Made by a program: the position numbers and the translations under genes. The notes under the pieces were generated by a model. The model searched no databases. It was not told the origin of the DNA and saw only the letters and a list, made by a program, of their open reading frames with translations. A stretch of DNA of 64,000 nt, taken from NCBI RefSeq assembly GCF_033807715.1, contig NC_084597.1:7961369-8025368 (forward strand), given 5' to 3'. This document shows positions 45,429 to 57,370 of this stretch, in pieces (position 1 is the first letter of the stretch; each line of letters starts with the position of its first letter). This DNA comes from Cololabis saira. Its lineage: Eukaryota > Chordata > Actinopteri > Beloniformes > Belonidae.

Positions 45429-47133
45429 TAGGGATGGGCGGTATGGACTAAAACATTTCTGGCATTAATCCTGATAATGATAAAAATGACGATAAAAAAA
45501 ATACCAATCCAACTCCATCTTTGTAACTATAAATCCATCACCACATTCAGTCTTTGGAGCCAAATCACTGCTCTAAAATAATACTAAATACAACTAAACT
45601 ACACCAATTAAATTGAATTAATAAAAGCCAATTAAATGAGTTACACCTGTACTCCTTCCTTCCTTCCTTCCTTCCTTCCTTCCTTCCTTCCTTCCTTCCT
45701 TCCTTCCTTCCTTGTTTCCTCCCTTCCTTCCTTCCTTCCTTGTTTTCTCCCTTCCTTCCTTGTTTTCTCCCTTCCTTCCTTCCTTCCTTTCTCCCTTCCT
45801 TCCTTCCTTCCTTCCTTCCTTCCTTCCTTCCTTCCTTCCTTCCTTCCTTCCTTGTTTCCTCCCTTCCTTCCTTCCTTCCTTGTTTTCTCCCTTCCTTCCT
45901 TGTTTTCTCCCCTTCCTTCCTTCCTTCCTTTCTCCCTTCCTTCCTTCCTTCCTTCCTTCCTTCCTTCCTTCCTTGTTTCCTCCCCTTCCTTCCTTCCTTC
46001 CTTCCTTGTTTTCTCCCNNNNNNNNNNNNNNNNNNNNNNNNNNNNNNNNNNNNNNNNNNNNNNNNNNNNNNNNNNNNNNNNNNNNNNNNNNNNNNNNNNN
46101 NNNNNNNNNNNNNNNNNNNNNNNNNNNNNNNNNNNNNNNNNNNNNNNNNNNNNNNNNNNNNNNNNNNNNNNNNNNNNNNNNNNNNNNNNNNNNNNNNNNN
46201 NNNNNNNNNNNNNNNNNNNNNNNNNNNNNNNNNNNNNNNNNNNNNNNNNNNNNNNNNNNNNNNNNNNNNNNNNNNNNNNNNNNNNNNNNNNNNNNNNNNN
46301 NNNNNNNNNNNNNNNNNNNNNNNNNNNNNNNNNNNNNNNNNNNNNNNNNNNNNNNNNNNNNNNNNNNNNNNNNNNNNNNNNNNNNNNNNNNNNNNNNNNN
46401 NNNNNNNNNNNNNNNNNNNNNNNNNNNNNNNNNNNNNNNNNNNNNNNNNNNNNNNNNNNNNNNNNNNNNNNNNNNNNNNNNNNNNNNNNNNNNNNNNNNN
46501 NNNNNNNNNNNNNNNNNTCCTTTTTCCCTTCCTTCCTTCCTTCCTTCCTTTTTCCCTTCCTTTTTCCCTTCCTTCCTTCCTTTTTCCCTTCCTTCCTTCC
46601 TTTTTCCCTTCCTTCCTTCCTTCCTTTTTCCCTTCCTTCCTTCCTTCCTTTTTCCCTTCCTTCCCTTCCTTCCTTTTTCCCTTCCTTCCTTCCTTCCTTT
46701 TTCCCTTCCTTCCTTCCTTCCTTTTTCCCTTCCTTCCTTCCTTCCTTCCTTCCTTTTTTCCCTTCCTTCCTTCCTTCCTTTTTCCCTTCCTTTTAACCTT
46801 AACTTCCTTCCTTCCTTCCTTCCTTCCTTCCTTCCTTCCTTCCTTCCTTCCTTCCTTCCTTCCTTCCTTCCTTCCTTCCTTCCTTCCTTCCTTCCTTCCT
46901 TCCTTCCTTCCTTCCTTCCTTCCTTCCTTCCTTCCTTCCTTCCTTCCTTCCTTCCTTCCTTCCTTCCTTCCTTCCCGTACGTTGTGCGTGGATTTAACAC
47001 AGAACCATAAATCAGACTTTACACAAAAACATCATCAACAGGAATTTATCATTTTTACCGCGAGATACAAATTCTTACCGTGGGGAATTTTTTGGACGGT
47101 TTATCGTGAACGGTAAAATATCACCCATTCCTA
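45429..47133 (+). mobile_element. family A copy A6 with assembly gap in its array
   Basis: Perfect GCGACCTG flanks (45421-45428, 47134-47141) and both termini are present. The array (45654-46974) is CTTC with CCTTGTTTTCTCCC spacers left of the gap and CTTTTTCCCTTCC spacers right of it. A Harbinger-like end (CCATAAATCAGACTTTAC, read toward the array as TTATGGTTCTGTGTTAAATC) separates the array from the right terminus. Confidence 0.92.
46018..46517. other. assembly gap of exactly 500 N
   Basis: 500 undefined bases inside the A6 array. The round length suggests a placeholder rather than a measured distance, so the true array length is unknown. Confidence 0.95.
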
Positions 47134-47141
47134 GCGACCTG

Positions 47142-47614
47142 CATAGAGAGAGCTACATATGAAAAATGTCCAACGTAAACTTTGGTAAATCTATATAATG
47201 TTACCCAGTAAACAAAATAAATAAATAAAAAAAAAAAGAAAAACTTTTCCCAACATTGGTGCAGAACTGGTTGCTTGCTCAACTTTCATTCCTGCTGCAA
47301 GAAGTCTGCAGCTCGATGTTTGGGTCACATAGCTGCCAAGTGGGTTCCACATGTGCATGTCGCAGATAGCGACACACTCCAAAAGAGCCAGAAGAACAAA
47401 GCTCTTGATGTAAACTGATAGCACTTGAAAAGACATGCTGGCCAGCTTTCATCCACCCTGCCCCCAGCGCTCACGAGCAAAGCGTTCCTGAGCCCAGATG
47501 AGACCAACAAACATCAGAAACCTTCAGGCTGGGAGGGACGACTGCATGCACCCTGGCGGAAGACGGCCAACGTCTAACTATGAAACAAAACATCACTGGA
47601 AGAAAGAAAATACC
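47142..47614. other. unique non-coding stretch
   Basis: No repeat termini, and frames lack recognisable domains. Confidence 0.35.
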
Positions 47615-47622
47615 GCAATATG

Positions 47623-48719
<1,097 letters not shown>

Positions 48720-48727
48720 GCAACATG

Positions 48728-49674
48728 AGAGAAGAAATAAATAAATCTGATCAACTATGGAACTTTCTGTGACAATACCTGTAAAAAGGTATATCAGTTC
48801 CAGCTGCTGCATCATGACGACCTGCAACCCACTTAAGCACTGAATTATTTACTTCTGGCATGAGATTTGGGTAAAAAATAGCATGCAGCAGAGTCCACCC
48901 ACTGCATGTAGCAACCTCTAAAACAAATATTCTGCAGCAGCAGCGGAGGAAAAGGGTGTCAAACACTGACCACAGGTCAACACACTGGTCTAAACGTGAT
49001 GTCGACACAAGGTGTGTGTGTGCGACACGAATCTTACCACAACGCGAGTGGGACGATCCTGCAGGTTGTGAAGGAAAATAAAAACCCCCCGTAGGCGAGG
49101 CTCTCCACATGGACTGAATCACGCTGTTATTACTAAGAACCAATTGTTTCCATGACAGATTGAAGGGGGGGAAATTGCATCCAGGCTGAAAGACTGTTGC
49201 CTCCTCCCTCTCTACCTGCCAGTTAAGCTGCTTCTCTCGTTCGGTCGGTCTCCCTCTAACCCTTTAAAAACATGCTCCAGGAAAAAATGAAATAAAAGCA
49301 GGGTGATGCTTCAGATGCCGGAGGGTCTTTCTCCCCATTCAAGACCCATTTCATTCGGGGCTGCTGCAAGTGGCAGACACACACGTCTGCACCTCACAAG
49401 GACTGCATTTCCTCGTGTCACTGCAGTCAAACGCTGCTCGCCGGTGGAGAGCGGCGCTGCACGGACAGCGCCTCCAGAAACCATCAATGCACACAATCGC
49501 TGAGGAGGGGGGAAGGGGAACTCGGGGTGGCGGGTAAGGGGGTGAGGACAGGGGACAGGGGGAGGGGGCTGAGGTTAGCGTGTTGTGTGTCTGTAGGAGT
49601 GTGGCTATTGTTGAGGGCACATTTTTGCCTCTCCTTTAGATAAAAAAAAGACACCGAATGAAGACAGCAGGTCC
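48728..49674. other. unique non-coding stretch
   Basis: Moderately GC-rich, about 950 bases. A 130-codon minus-strand frame (48751-49143) has no recognised domain or splice context. Confidence 0.35.
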
Positions 49675-50394
49675 AGATGCTGCATCCCACTCAAACTATA
49701 TCAAATGGCCCATTCCCCCCAAAGTCAAGGAAACTCATTTTAAATTGATCAATAAAATGTATCCAACCGCTGAATTCTTGAGACGTAGATTTAAATTTGA
49801 AGTTGACCCCTGTGTTTTTTGCAATGAATCGGAAGAATCACTTGATCACATGTTTTTATCGTGTCCTGTCTCAAAAAATTTTTGGCAAGAAATTAGAAAT
49901 TGGCTATCTTTAAAAATAAATGACATTCCAAATTAGAAATCGTTAACATTATTTTTTATATAGATACTATTGACAAATCACTGTCCTTCTTAGTTAATGT
50001 CATCCTCTTACTGGCTAAATACCACATACATTGTTGTAAGTGGAGAAAAATGAAGCCCTCTTTCCATTTTTTTTATAAATGATTTCAAAAGTTTTTTTCT
50101 TTCTTTAAAAAATATTAAGTCAAATAACTCTGCAAAAAATTAGTAACCGATATATCAAAGTATCTTTTATTTTAAGTCACTTTCCGAAATGTCGATGCTA
50201 TTTGCTTTGTAATCGCCTTACTGATCCTTCGTATTGACTTTACTTGTCTCTTATTTTTGTTTATATGTCTCTTGTTCATAAAACCTCCTGGATGTCTTTT
50301 TTCTTATATTTACTCTACTAGTAGTTTTGTATAAAGTGTGTTTTTCTTGTTTAAAAAATTCTGTTCAATAAAAAAAAAAAGATGCTGCATCCCA
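49675..50394 (+). mobile_element. 5'-truncated L1/Tx1-like LINE with 15-bp duplication
   Basis: AGATGCTGCATCCCA occurs at 49675-49689 and 50380-50394. The insert encodes a reverse-transcriptase zinc-binding (zf-RVT-like) tail: KWPIPPKVKETHFKLINKMY, then the C-x2-C...H...C pattern CVFCNESEESLDHMFLSC, and NFWQEIRNWL. The frame stops at 49936. Continuation is in another frame (VILLLAKYHIHCCKWRKMKP), so a frameshift is present. A T-rich 3' UTR, CAATAAA and an A run end the element. Domain identity follows known L1/Tx1 ORF2 C-termini. Confidence 0.88.
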
Positions 50395-51293
50395 AAACAT
50401 GCCTGCAAACGCCTGCGTCACACAGGTAAACTCTGCATCCACAGGGGACTGAATCAGTGACACAGGGACTTTTCCTGCAAATGCAAATCCAAGAGGAAGC
50501 AGCAACAAGCAAATACAAGGAATAAAACCCCTATAACTTTAAAATCGAGCCTCAAACATGCTCTATATGCAAAACTATCATCTTTATCACTCAAAGACAG
50601 ACTACAATTTGATAAAGATGGAAAACATCCCCAACCAGCTGCCTCAGACCATAATATTCTCCACGACAACAGACTGTACTGTACGTGGCCTCACTTTCTC
50701 TCTTCACATCATTCCCTTCCAGCTCCCTGCTCTCAGCAACGCTGGGCACCTTTTCAAAACATCAAGTAAGCCGTGAGCGACGCGGCAAGCGAACTTCCTG
50801 CACTCTCAGCACCGACGGTCATAGTTGTTTGTGCTTTTTTTTTTTTTTTCTCTCTATTTTCCATTAACGTGATTATTTAATAGCACACAACAATCCGGTT
50901 CCTTATGCAACGCCGGCTCTAAGGTGGATGAACACGTCAGCCAAGCCTCGCAGGGGAATGTTCCGTCGCTTTATTATCCCCAAAGCAAAGAAAAACATGA
51001 AACTGAGCTCGACGTCCGCCGTTTTCATCTTCACACACGTTAATTTGAAACCACCAGTCAATCACGAGACAGTTTTTGCTGAGACATCTCTGGAATGCAA
51101 GCGGCGTATTATCCGAAGACCAGTAACGCACAAGCAAAGTGCCGACACGTGCAACTGCCTGCTGCTGATAATGGAGCCAGATGCTTCCTTATTTGCCAGC
51201 GTGAGGGTGCAGGGGGTACGACCGGGGGGTGTGGCAGGGATGGAGGTGGGGGGGGGTGTCTTTGAGGACAGCCCAGGACATCGGTGAAGCACA
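50395..51293. other. unique stretch, GC-richer toward the right
   Basis: About 900 bases. Several frames of 60-120 codons overlap near 50930-51290, without domains. A G run lies at about 51248-51256. No repeat ends were seen. Confidence 0.35.
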
Positions 51294-51446
51294 GGGGTCC
51301 GTGGACTTCCGCGGCCATCCGTTTTTTGTTTTGAAATGACAAAATAAATATAGAGAAATAATCCAAAATAATCCGTTTCCCATCTTTTGTTTTGATAATA
51401 AAAAACGGAAAACGGATCGCTATCCATTATCCGTTTTCATTGATGT

Positions 51447-52114
51447 TAGGGCTGGGCGATATATCGAGATTTTAATATATATCGATATATTTTCAAACAC
51501 GATATGGTACGAGACAATATCGTTTATATCGATTTAAAAAAAAAAAAAATAATATATATATTTTTTTTTTTTTACTTTTTTTTATGATTTTGATATAGCT
51601 TATTCTGTGACAAATTGACTTGAATGTTTTATTTGAGATTTGCACAAATGTTTTGTTATTTGCACAACTGTCAACCTCAGTGGAAAAGTCTGCCTGTTAC
51701 CGTCTACATTGTATTAATTGCACAGTGTATTTTAATTTAATTGTTATGCAGGAAAGGGATATTTGTTTTATTTTATTCAAGAAGCATTTTTTATTCTATA
51801 TATGCAGGCAGTTTATTTTTATTTCATTTGTTTTATACATTTTGATATGGTGCAGACCTCTGTTAATAAAGTACCTGTGTGACATTTGGCACGAGGCTTT
51901 GTATTAAAACTGACTGTTTTTTTAAGGGTTTGCCTCAGAAAAAAAATGAAGCTAACCAGAGATGCTAACAGGGATGCTACAGAGATGCTATGCTATAATG
52001 CTTTGGGGGAAACCCCAATTAAGGCACAGAAAAAATATCGAGATATATATCGAGTATCGCCATTCAGCTAGAAAATATTGAGATATGACTTTTGGTCCAT
52101 ATCGCCCAGCCCTA
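51447..52114 (+). mobile_element. hAT MITE family B, copy 4
   Basis: TAGGGCTGGGCGATAT to ATATCGCCCAGCCCTA, perfect flanks ATTGATGT (51439-51446, 52115-52122). It is nested in the left arm of the foldback element. The opposite arm shows the uninterrupted ACATCAAT site in reverse. Confidence 0.93.
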
Positions 52115-52620
52115 ATTGATGTGTTTGAAACCGAAATTGGGAATTAAACAGCGAGTGGAAAACTCTTTTCTCTATTTCCTATTCATTTCCAACAGGGGGG
52201 CACTATGTTAGAGTTCAGTACATGTTATTGATTGGACGCTGCAGCTGAATGGACTGTCACAACATCACTGCAGTTTCATGACAGATTACAGATTAAACTC
52301 ATGGTTTCAGATTTGATTTATTTTCTGTTTCAACATTAAAAAAATCTAAAACTGTTAATTTTCAATCTGATCAACAAAAGAACCAGAAACAACTTTCTTC
52401 ATTTATTACTGCGCATGTGCAATCCCCCCATTTGTTCAATCCTTGTTTTCATTATCCTTGGAAACGAATAGGAAATAGAGAAAAGAGTTTTCCACTCGCT
52501 GTTTTAATTCCCAATTTCGATTTTCAACACATCAATGAAATCGGATAACGGATAAAGGATAATGGGTAACGATCCGTTTTCCGTTTTTTATTATCAAAAC
52601 AAAAGATGTGAAACGGATTA

Positions 52621-52806
52621 TTTTGGATTATTTTTTTTTTTTTTTTTAATATTTTTATCCCGGTTTTTTCCCCATTTTATCACCCAGTGCTCCTACCTAC
52701 TGACAGTCCCTGGGGCATTGCCATCCTCTACCAACCCGGGAGGGCCCTGCACTGAGCTCAGGTCTCCTCCTTAACCTGATCCAAAAAAACACATTTTGGA
52801 TTATTT
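52621..52806 (-). mobile_element. SINE-like retro-insertion, minus orientation
   Basis: TTTTGGATTATTT occurs at 52621-52633 and 52794-52806. The 160-base insert starts with a long T run on the plus strand, i.e. a poly(A) tail on the minus strand. The left arm of the host foldback (near 51363) has the same site uninterrupted. The body contains CAACCCGGGAGGGCCCTGC. No tRNA-like promoter boxes were identified, so the source is unknown. Confidence 0.65.
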
Positions 52807-52867
52807 CTCTATTTTTATTCTGTCATTTCAAAACAAAAAACGGATGGCCGTGAAGTACACGGACCCC

Positions 52868-53283
52868 CAGGCCGGCCCTTGACATCCACCCTCCTGCAGG
52901 ACCGTCACCATGAGGTTGCTGGAAGATCAAACTCTATTTCCTGCAGACCTTAAACAATGACATCTGTAAGGTGATTAGCACTGCTCTGTGTGCGTGGCTT
53001 CCAAATGAGACGAATAATGTTTACAGACTCGTATGCCTGGGGAAGAAATCTGCTTGCTAATGAGCAGGTGGGAACAATAGGACGGTGGATGTCTGAGGAA
53101 AAGGCACCACCTTTTACAGCAACGTCCCCAGCAGGAGATGGAGTGCTCCCACCAGAGCATTTACTGGTTTCTTTTCCAATCACTTCAGTGCAAGTGACTG
53201 GGAAAACGACCCAAGACAAGGAGATCTAGCATCTCTGACAGTGGGATCTTAAGAGGGGGATGCACTCTTAATGCCAGCCGCCT
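52868..53283. other. unique non-coding stretch
   Basis: About 415 bases. Frames of 60-89 codons on both strands have no recognisable domain. Confidence 0.35.
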
Positions 53284-53291
53284 ATTTGCAG

Positions 53292-54050
53292 TAGGATGGG
53301 CGGTATGGGACTAAAAAATGTATCACGATCATTTCTGGCATTTATCCCGATAACAATAAAAAAATACCAATTCAACTCCATCTTTTTAACTATAAATCTA
53401 TCTCGCTCTCAGATCCGCCATGTTTGTTACACAAAACGTCATCAATGGGAATTTATCCTTTTTTTTTTTCTCTTTCTTTCTTTCAGGCTCATTTCCTTCC
53501 TTCCTTCCTTGCTTCTTTTTTCCCTTCCTTCCTTCTTTCCTCCTGCTCTCTCCTTCCTTCTTCCCTTCCTCTTGTCTCCCCTTTCTTCCTCCTTTCCTTG
53601 TTTTCTTCCTTCCTTCCTTCCTTCCTTCCTTCCTTCACTTCCTTCTTTTTTCCCTTCCTTCCTTCTTTCCTCCTGCTCTCTCCTTCCTTCCTTCTTTCCC
53701 TTCCTCTTGTCTCCCTTCCTTCCTCCCTTCCTCCCTTCCTTCCTTCCTTCCTCCTTCCCTTCCTTCCTTCCTTCCTTCCTTCCTTCCTTCCTTCCTTCCT
53801 TCCTTCCTTCCTTCCTTCCTTCCTTCCTTCCTTCCTTCCTTCCTTCCTTCCTTCCTTCCTTCCTTCCTTCCTTCCTTCCTTCCTTCCTTCCTTCACGTAC
53901 GTTGTGCGTGGATTTAACACAGAACCATAAATCAGTTTTACACAAAAACATCATCAACGGGAATTTATCATTTTTACCGTGAGATACAAATTCTTATCGT
54001 GAGAATTTTTTGACGGTATATCGTGAACGGTAAAATATCACCCATTCCTA
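53292..54050 (+). mobile_element. family A copy A8
   Basis: TAGGATGGGCGGTATGG (one G lost) to ATATCACCCATTCCTA. Flanks ATTTGCAG and ATATGCAG match at 7 of 8. The array (about 53459-53893) is CTTC with CTCCTGCTCTCTCC and CTTGTCTCCC variants. TTACACAAAACGTCATCAAT before and TTACACAAAAACATCATCAA after the array are the flanking direct repeat. A Harbinger-like end lies at 53894-53936. Confidence 0.9.
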
Positions 54051-54058
54051 ATATGCAG

Positions 54059-54515
54059 CATTGGATACGCTCCAGTAAGAACTCCAACGCTCCAGCTTTT
54101 TTCAAGAGTGAAAGAGACCAAGATCTGAAACCTCAAGAAAAGGCATCCAAGTAAATAACCACTAACATCCAAAACAAAATGCCATTTCTGCAGAAAGTTC
54201 ATGTTTAAAAACAAGGCTGTCTTCAGCTTTGTGTTTCCAGACAAAATCTCCCTTTCTCTAACCATAATTAAATTAATTAATGATTAAAAATAGAAAGAAA
54301 ATGAACTCTTGAGACGGGCTTGCGTGATTCTAAGATTATTAAGCAAGAGCATTCTGTATAATTTAATTTAGCGCATGAGAAACCCGTGCTTCCTCTAAAA
54401 GTGAACTAGCGTCTCCAAAACAAAAAAAAGTTCAGTTTGAGCATCAGTTGAATCACTTTTGGGAATTTTTACATAAAAAACTTAAACAAACATACAATTA
54501 ATAGAAATTTAAAAT
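54059..54515. other. unique non-coding stretch
   Basis: AT-rich, no recognised repeat end or exon. Confidence 0.35.
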
Positions 54516-54517
54516 TT

Positions 54518-54576
<59 letters not shown>

Positions 54577-54708
54577 GGCTCATTTCTTTCTTTCTTTCTT
54601 TCTTTCAGGCTCATTTCTTTCTTTCTTTCTTTCTTTCAGGCTAATTTCTTCCTTTCAGGCTCATTTCTTTCTTTCTTTCTTTCTTTCTTTCTCTTTCTTT
54701 CTGGCTCA

Positions 54709-54794
<86 letters not shown>

Positions 54795-54803
54795 TCAGGC
54801 TCA

Positions 54804-54835
<32 letters not shown>

Positions 54836-54844
54836 AGGCTCATT

Positions 54845-54876
<32 letters not shown>

Positions 54877-54887
54877 TCAGGCTCATT

Positions 54888-54943
<56 letters not shown>

Positions 54944-55092
54944 TCAGGCTCATATCTTTCTTTCTTTCTTTCTTTCTTTCTGGCTCATATCTTTCTTTCT
55001 TTCTTTCTTTCTTTCTCTTTCTTTCAGGCTCATTTCTTTCTTTCTTTCTTTCTTTCTCTTTCTTTCAGGCTAATTTCTTCCTTTCAGGCTCA

Positions 55093-55133
<41 letters not shown>

Positions 55134-55141
55134 GGCTCATT

Positions 55142-55173
<32 letters not shown>

Positions 55174-55220
55174 TCAGGCTAATTTCTTTCTTTTAGGCTC
55201 ATTTCTTTCTTTCAGGCTCA

Positions 55221-55259
<39 letters not shown>

Positions 55260-55269
55260 TTCAGGCTCA

Positions 55270-55331
<62 letters not shown>

Positions 55332-55556
55332 TCAGGCTCATCTTTCTTACTTTCTTTCTTCAGGCTCATATCATTCCTTCCTTCCTTCCTTCACGCACAC
55401 GTACGTTGTGCATGGATTTAACACAGAACCATAAATCAGTTTTACACAAAACTTCATCAACAGGAATTTATCGTTTTTACCGTGAGATGATAAATTCTTA
55501 CCGTGGGGAATTTTTTTGACGGTTTATCGTGAACTGTAAAATATCTCCCATTCCTA
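54516..55556 (+). mobile_element. family A remnant A9: array plus right end only
   Basis: A CTTT array with CAGGCTCATTTC and CAGGCTCATATC spacers (54516-55372) is followed by a short CTTC run, a Harbinger-like end (about 55393-55440) and the canonical right terminus ending CTCCCATTCCTA at 55556. The array begins abruptly in AT-rich unique DNA with no A left end, so the left part was lost. Confidence 0.85.
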
Positions 55557-56065
55557 TTAGATACTACACACGAAGCTGGACTCCCATATTTATTCAGCGT
55601 TTCACGCAACCTGCCCAAGGAAAATAATAAGAGATTTAGCAAAAAAGATTTCCAAATACCAAAATCCACAAGAGGCAACTCCGACACGGATACGCCTCTA
55701 ACCTGAGGGAGACTTGGAGTGACGGACAGAAGGGCCCGAACCGCTCAGCGGCGTGCAGCCGGTGGCTTAATGATTTGTCTGCTGCTGGTGAATCATCACG
55801 CAGCAATATCCTGTTCTGGCGAGCTATCTGGATTCCCCTCGGGGCCTGGCTGACATGATTCTGGCCGGCTGCAATTTGCCAGCCGGGCCATCAGACTGAC
55901 AAGATCCGGGCGGCCGCCCCCAACGCCTGATGCAACCCTGCCAAGGACCTGTGGAATGGAAATCGATGATGCAGAAGAATTACTTATTGAGCTCGCGAGG
56001 GGAAGGGGATGTCAGAGCCCCCAGAGCTGAGCGACGAGGAGGGAGAGGCGGGGCGCCGCGTGTCA
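55557..56065. other. unique GC-rich stretch, possible conserved non-coding element
   Basis: 55690-55990 is balanced to GC-rich sequence without frames of note on either strand, unlike the repeats around it. Words such as TTAATGATTTGTCTGCTGC, GTGAATCATCACGC and GCTGACATGATTCTGG resemble homeodomain- or bZIP-type site clusters. This is only a compositional impression. Confidence 0.25.
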
Positions 56066-56073
56066 CTAACGAA

Positions 56074-56743
56074 CAGAGGTGTCAAAAGTATTCACATTCA
56101 TTACTAGAGTTTAAAAATATAAAGTATCATCTCAAGTTTTTTACTCAAGTAAAAGTATAAAAGTACTGGTTTCAAAACTACTTAAGTATAAAAGTAAAAG
56201 TAATGTAAGGGGGAAAAAGCCATTAGGGACAAAAGCCATTGAAAATGAATGTATCTTAGTATAATGCAAATATATTAAAGAAGCATATATGTGTACTATT
56301 GAGCATTAACATGGGTTTCAGAGAGCAGCAGATATGATGACTAGTTTCCTATAAGTATTGTAATGGTGCAAAAAGTCAAACTTCATGTTCATGTTATCAT
56401 TTATCCTAACCTTTATTGGAATGTACATCCAAGTTTAGTTGCAGGAATCTGAGGGAACGGATGTAAGAACAAAACTGGACAAGAACATCTGAAACAACCA
56501 CAACCAAATTCACTCTATCCGGATGGAGCAATTTAACTGGATAGTTTTTTTAAAGACCGAAATGAAATAGAGTAACGAGGCTGTTTTTAAAATGTAAGGA
56601 GTAAAAAGTACAGATAATTGCGTGAAAATGTAAGGAGTAAAAGTAAAAAGTCGTCTGAAAAATAATTACTCCAGTGAAGTAGAGATAACCAAAATTTCTA
56701 CTTAAGTAAGGTAACAAAGTATTTGTACTTCCTGACACCTCTG
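56074..56743 (-). mobile_element. hAT family J, copy 3, complete
   Basis: Starts CAGAGGTGTCAAAAGTATTC and ends in the complement of CAGAGGTGTCAGGAAGTAC. Flanks CTAACGAA and TTAACGAA match at 7 of 8. This is the only complete copy and defines the family: 670 bases, TACTTTTACTTTTA-rich arms, and no transposase frame. Confidence 0.88.
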
Positions 56744-56899
56744 TTAACGAAGCTGCGGAGAAAGATTCAGAAAGCAAAACAGTTGTATTTAAATGAAAAT
56801 AAACCACAATAGCTGCATGTCCCAAAATTCAATGTAAACGAAGCTTGTGTATCGTGAGAGGGGCATTTCTTGACCCAAAAATGAGGAGCACTCGGTCAT

Positions 56900-57112
56900 T
56901 AGGGATGGGCGGTATGGACTAAAAAATGTATCATGATAATTTCTGGCATTTATCCCGATAACGATAAAAATGGCGATAAAAAAAATACCAATTCAACTCC
57001 ACCTTTTTAACTATAAATCTATCTCGCTCTCAGATCCGCCATGTTTGTTACACAAAAATGTCATCAACGGGAATTTATCCTTTTTTCTTTCTTTCTTTCT
57101 TTCTGGCTCATT

Positions 57113-57204
<92 letters not shown>

Positions 57205-57362
57205 TCAGGCTCAATTACTTTCTTCCATCCTTCCTTCCTTCCTTCCTTACACAAAAACATCATCAACAGGAATTTACCGTTTTTACCGCGAGATGAAAAA
57301 TTCTTACCGTGGGGAATTTTTTTGACGGTTTATCGTGAACGGTAAAATATCACCCATTCCTA
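56900..57362 (+). mobile_element. family A copy A10, shortest complete copy
   Basis: TAGGGATGGGCGGTAT to ATATCACCCATTCCTA, perfect flanks TCGGTCAT (56892-56899, 57363-57370). At 463 bases it shows the family architecture best: left terminus, AATACCAATTCAACTCCA segment, TTACACAAAAATGTCATCAA, a CTTT array with GGCTCATTTC spacers ending in a few CTTC (57079-57247), then TTACACAAAAACATCATCAA and the right terminus. No Harbinger-like piece is present. Confidence 0.93.
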
Positions 57363-57370
57363 TCGGTCAT

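Larger units (their letters stand above)
51294..52867. mobile_element. long foldback element with nested B4 and a SINE-like insert
   Basis: GGGGTCCGTGGACTTCCGCG at the left pairs with the right end TGAAGTACACGGACCCC. The arms continue inward (ATCCGTTTTTTGTTTTGA, GATAATAAAAAACGG, AGTGGAAAACTCTTTTC and their complements) for roughly 240 bases per arm. The right arm is interrupted at 52634-52793 and the left arm by family B copy 4. The centre (about 52206-52440) is not paired. The family and target duplication were not recognised. Confidence 0.75.
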
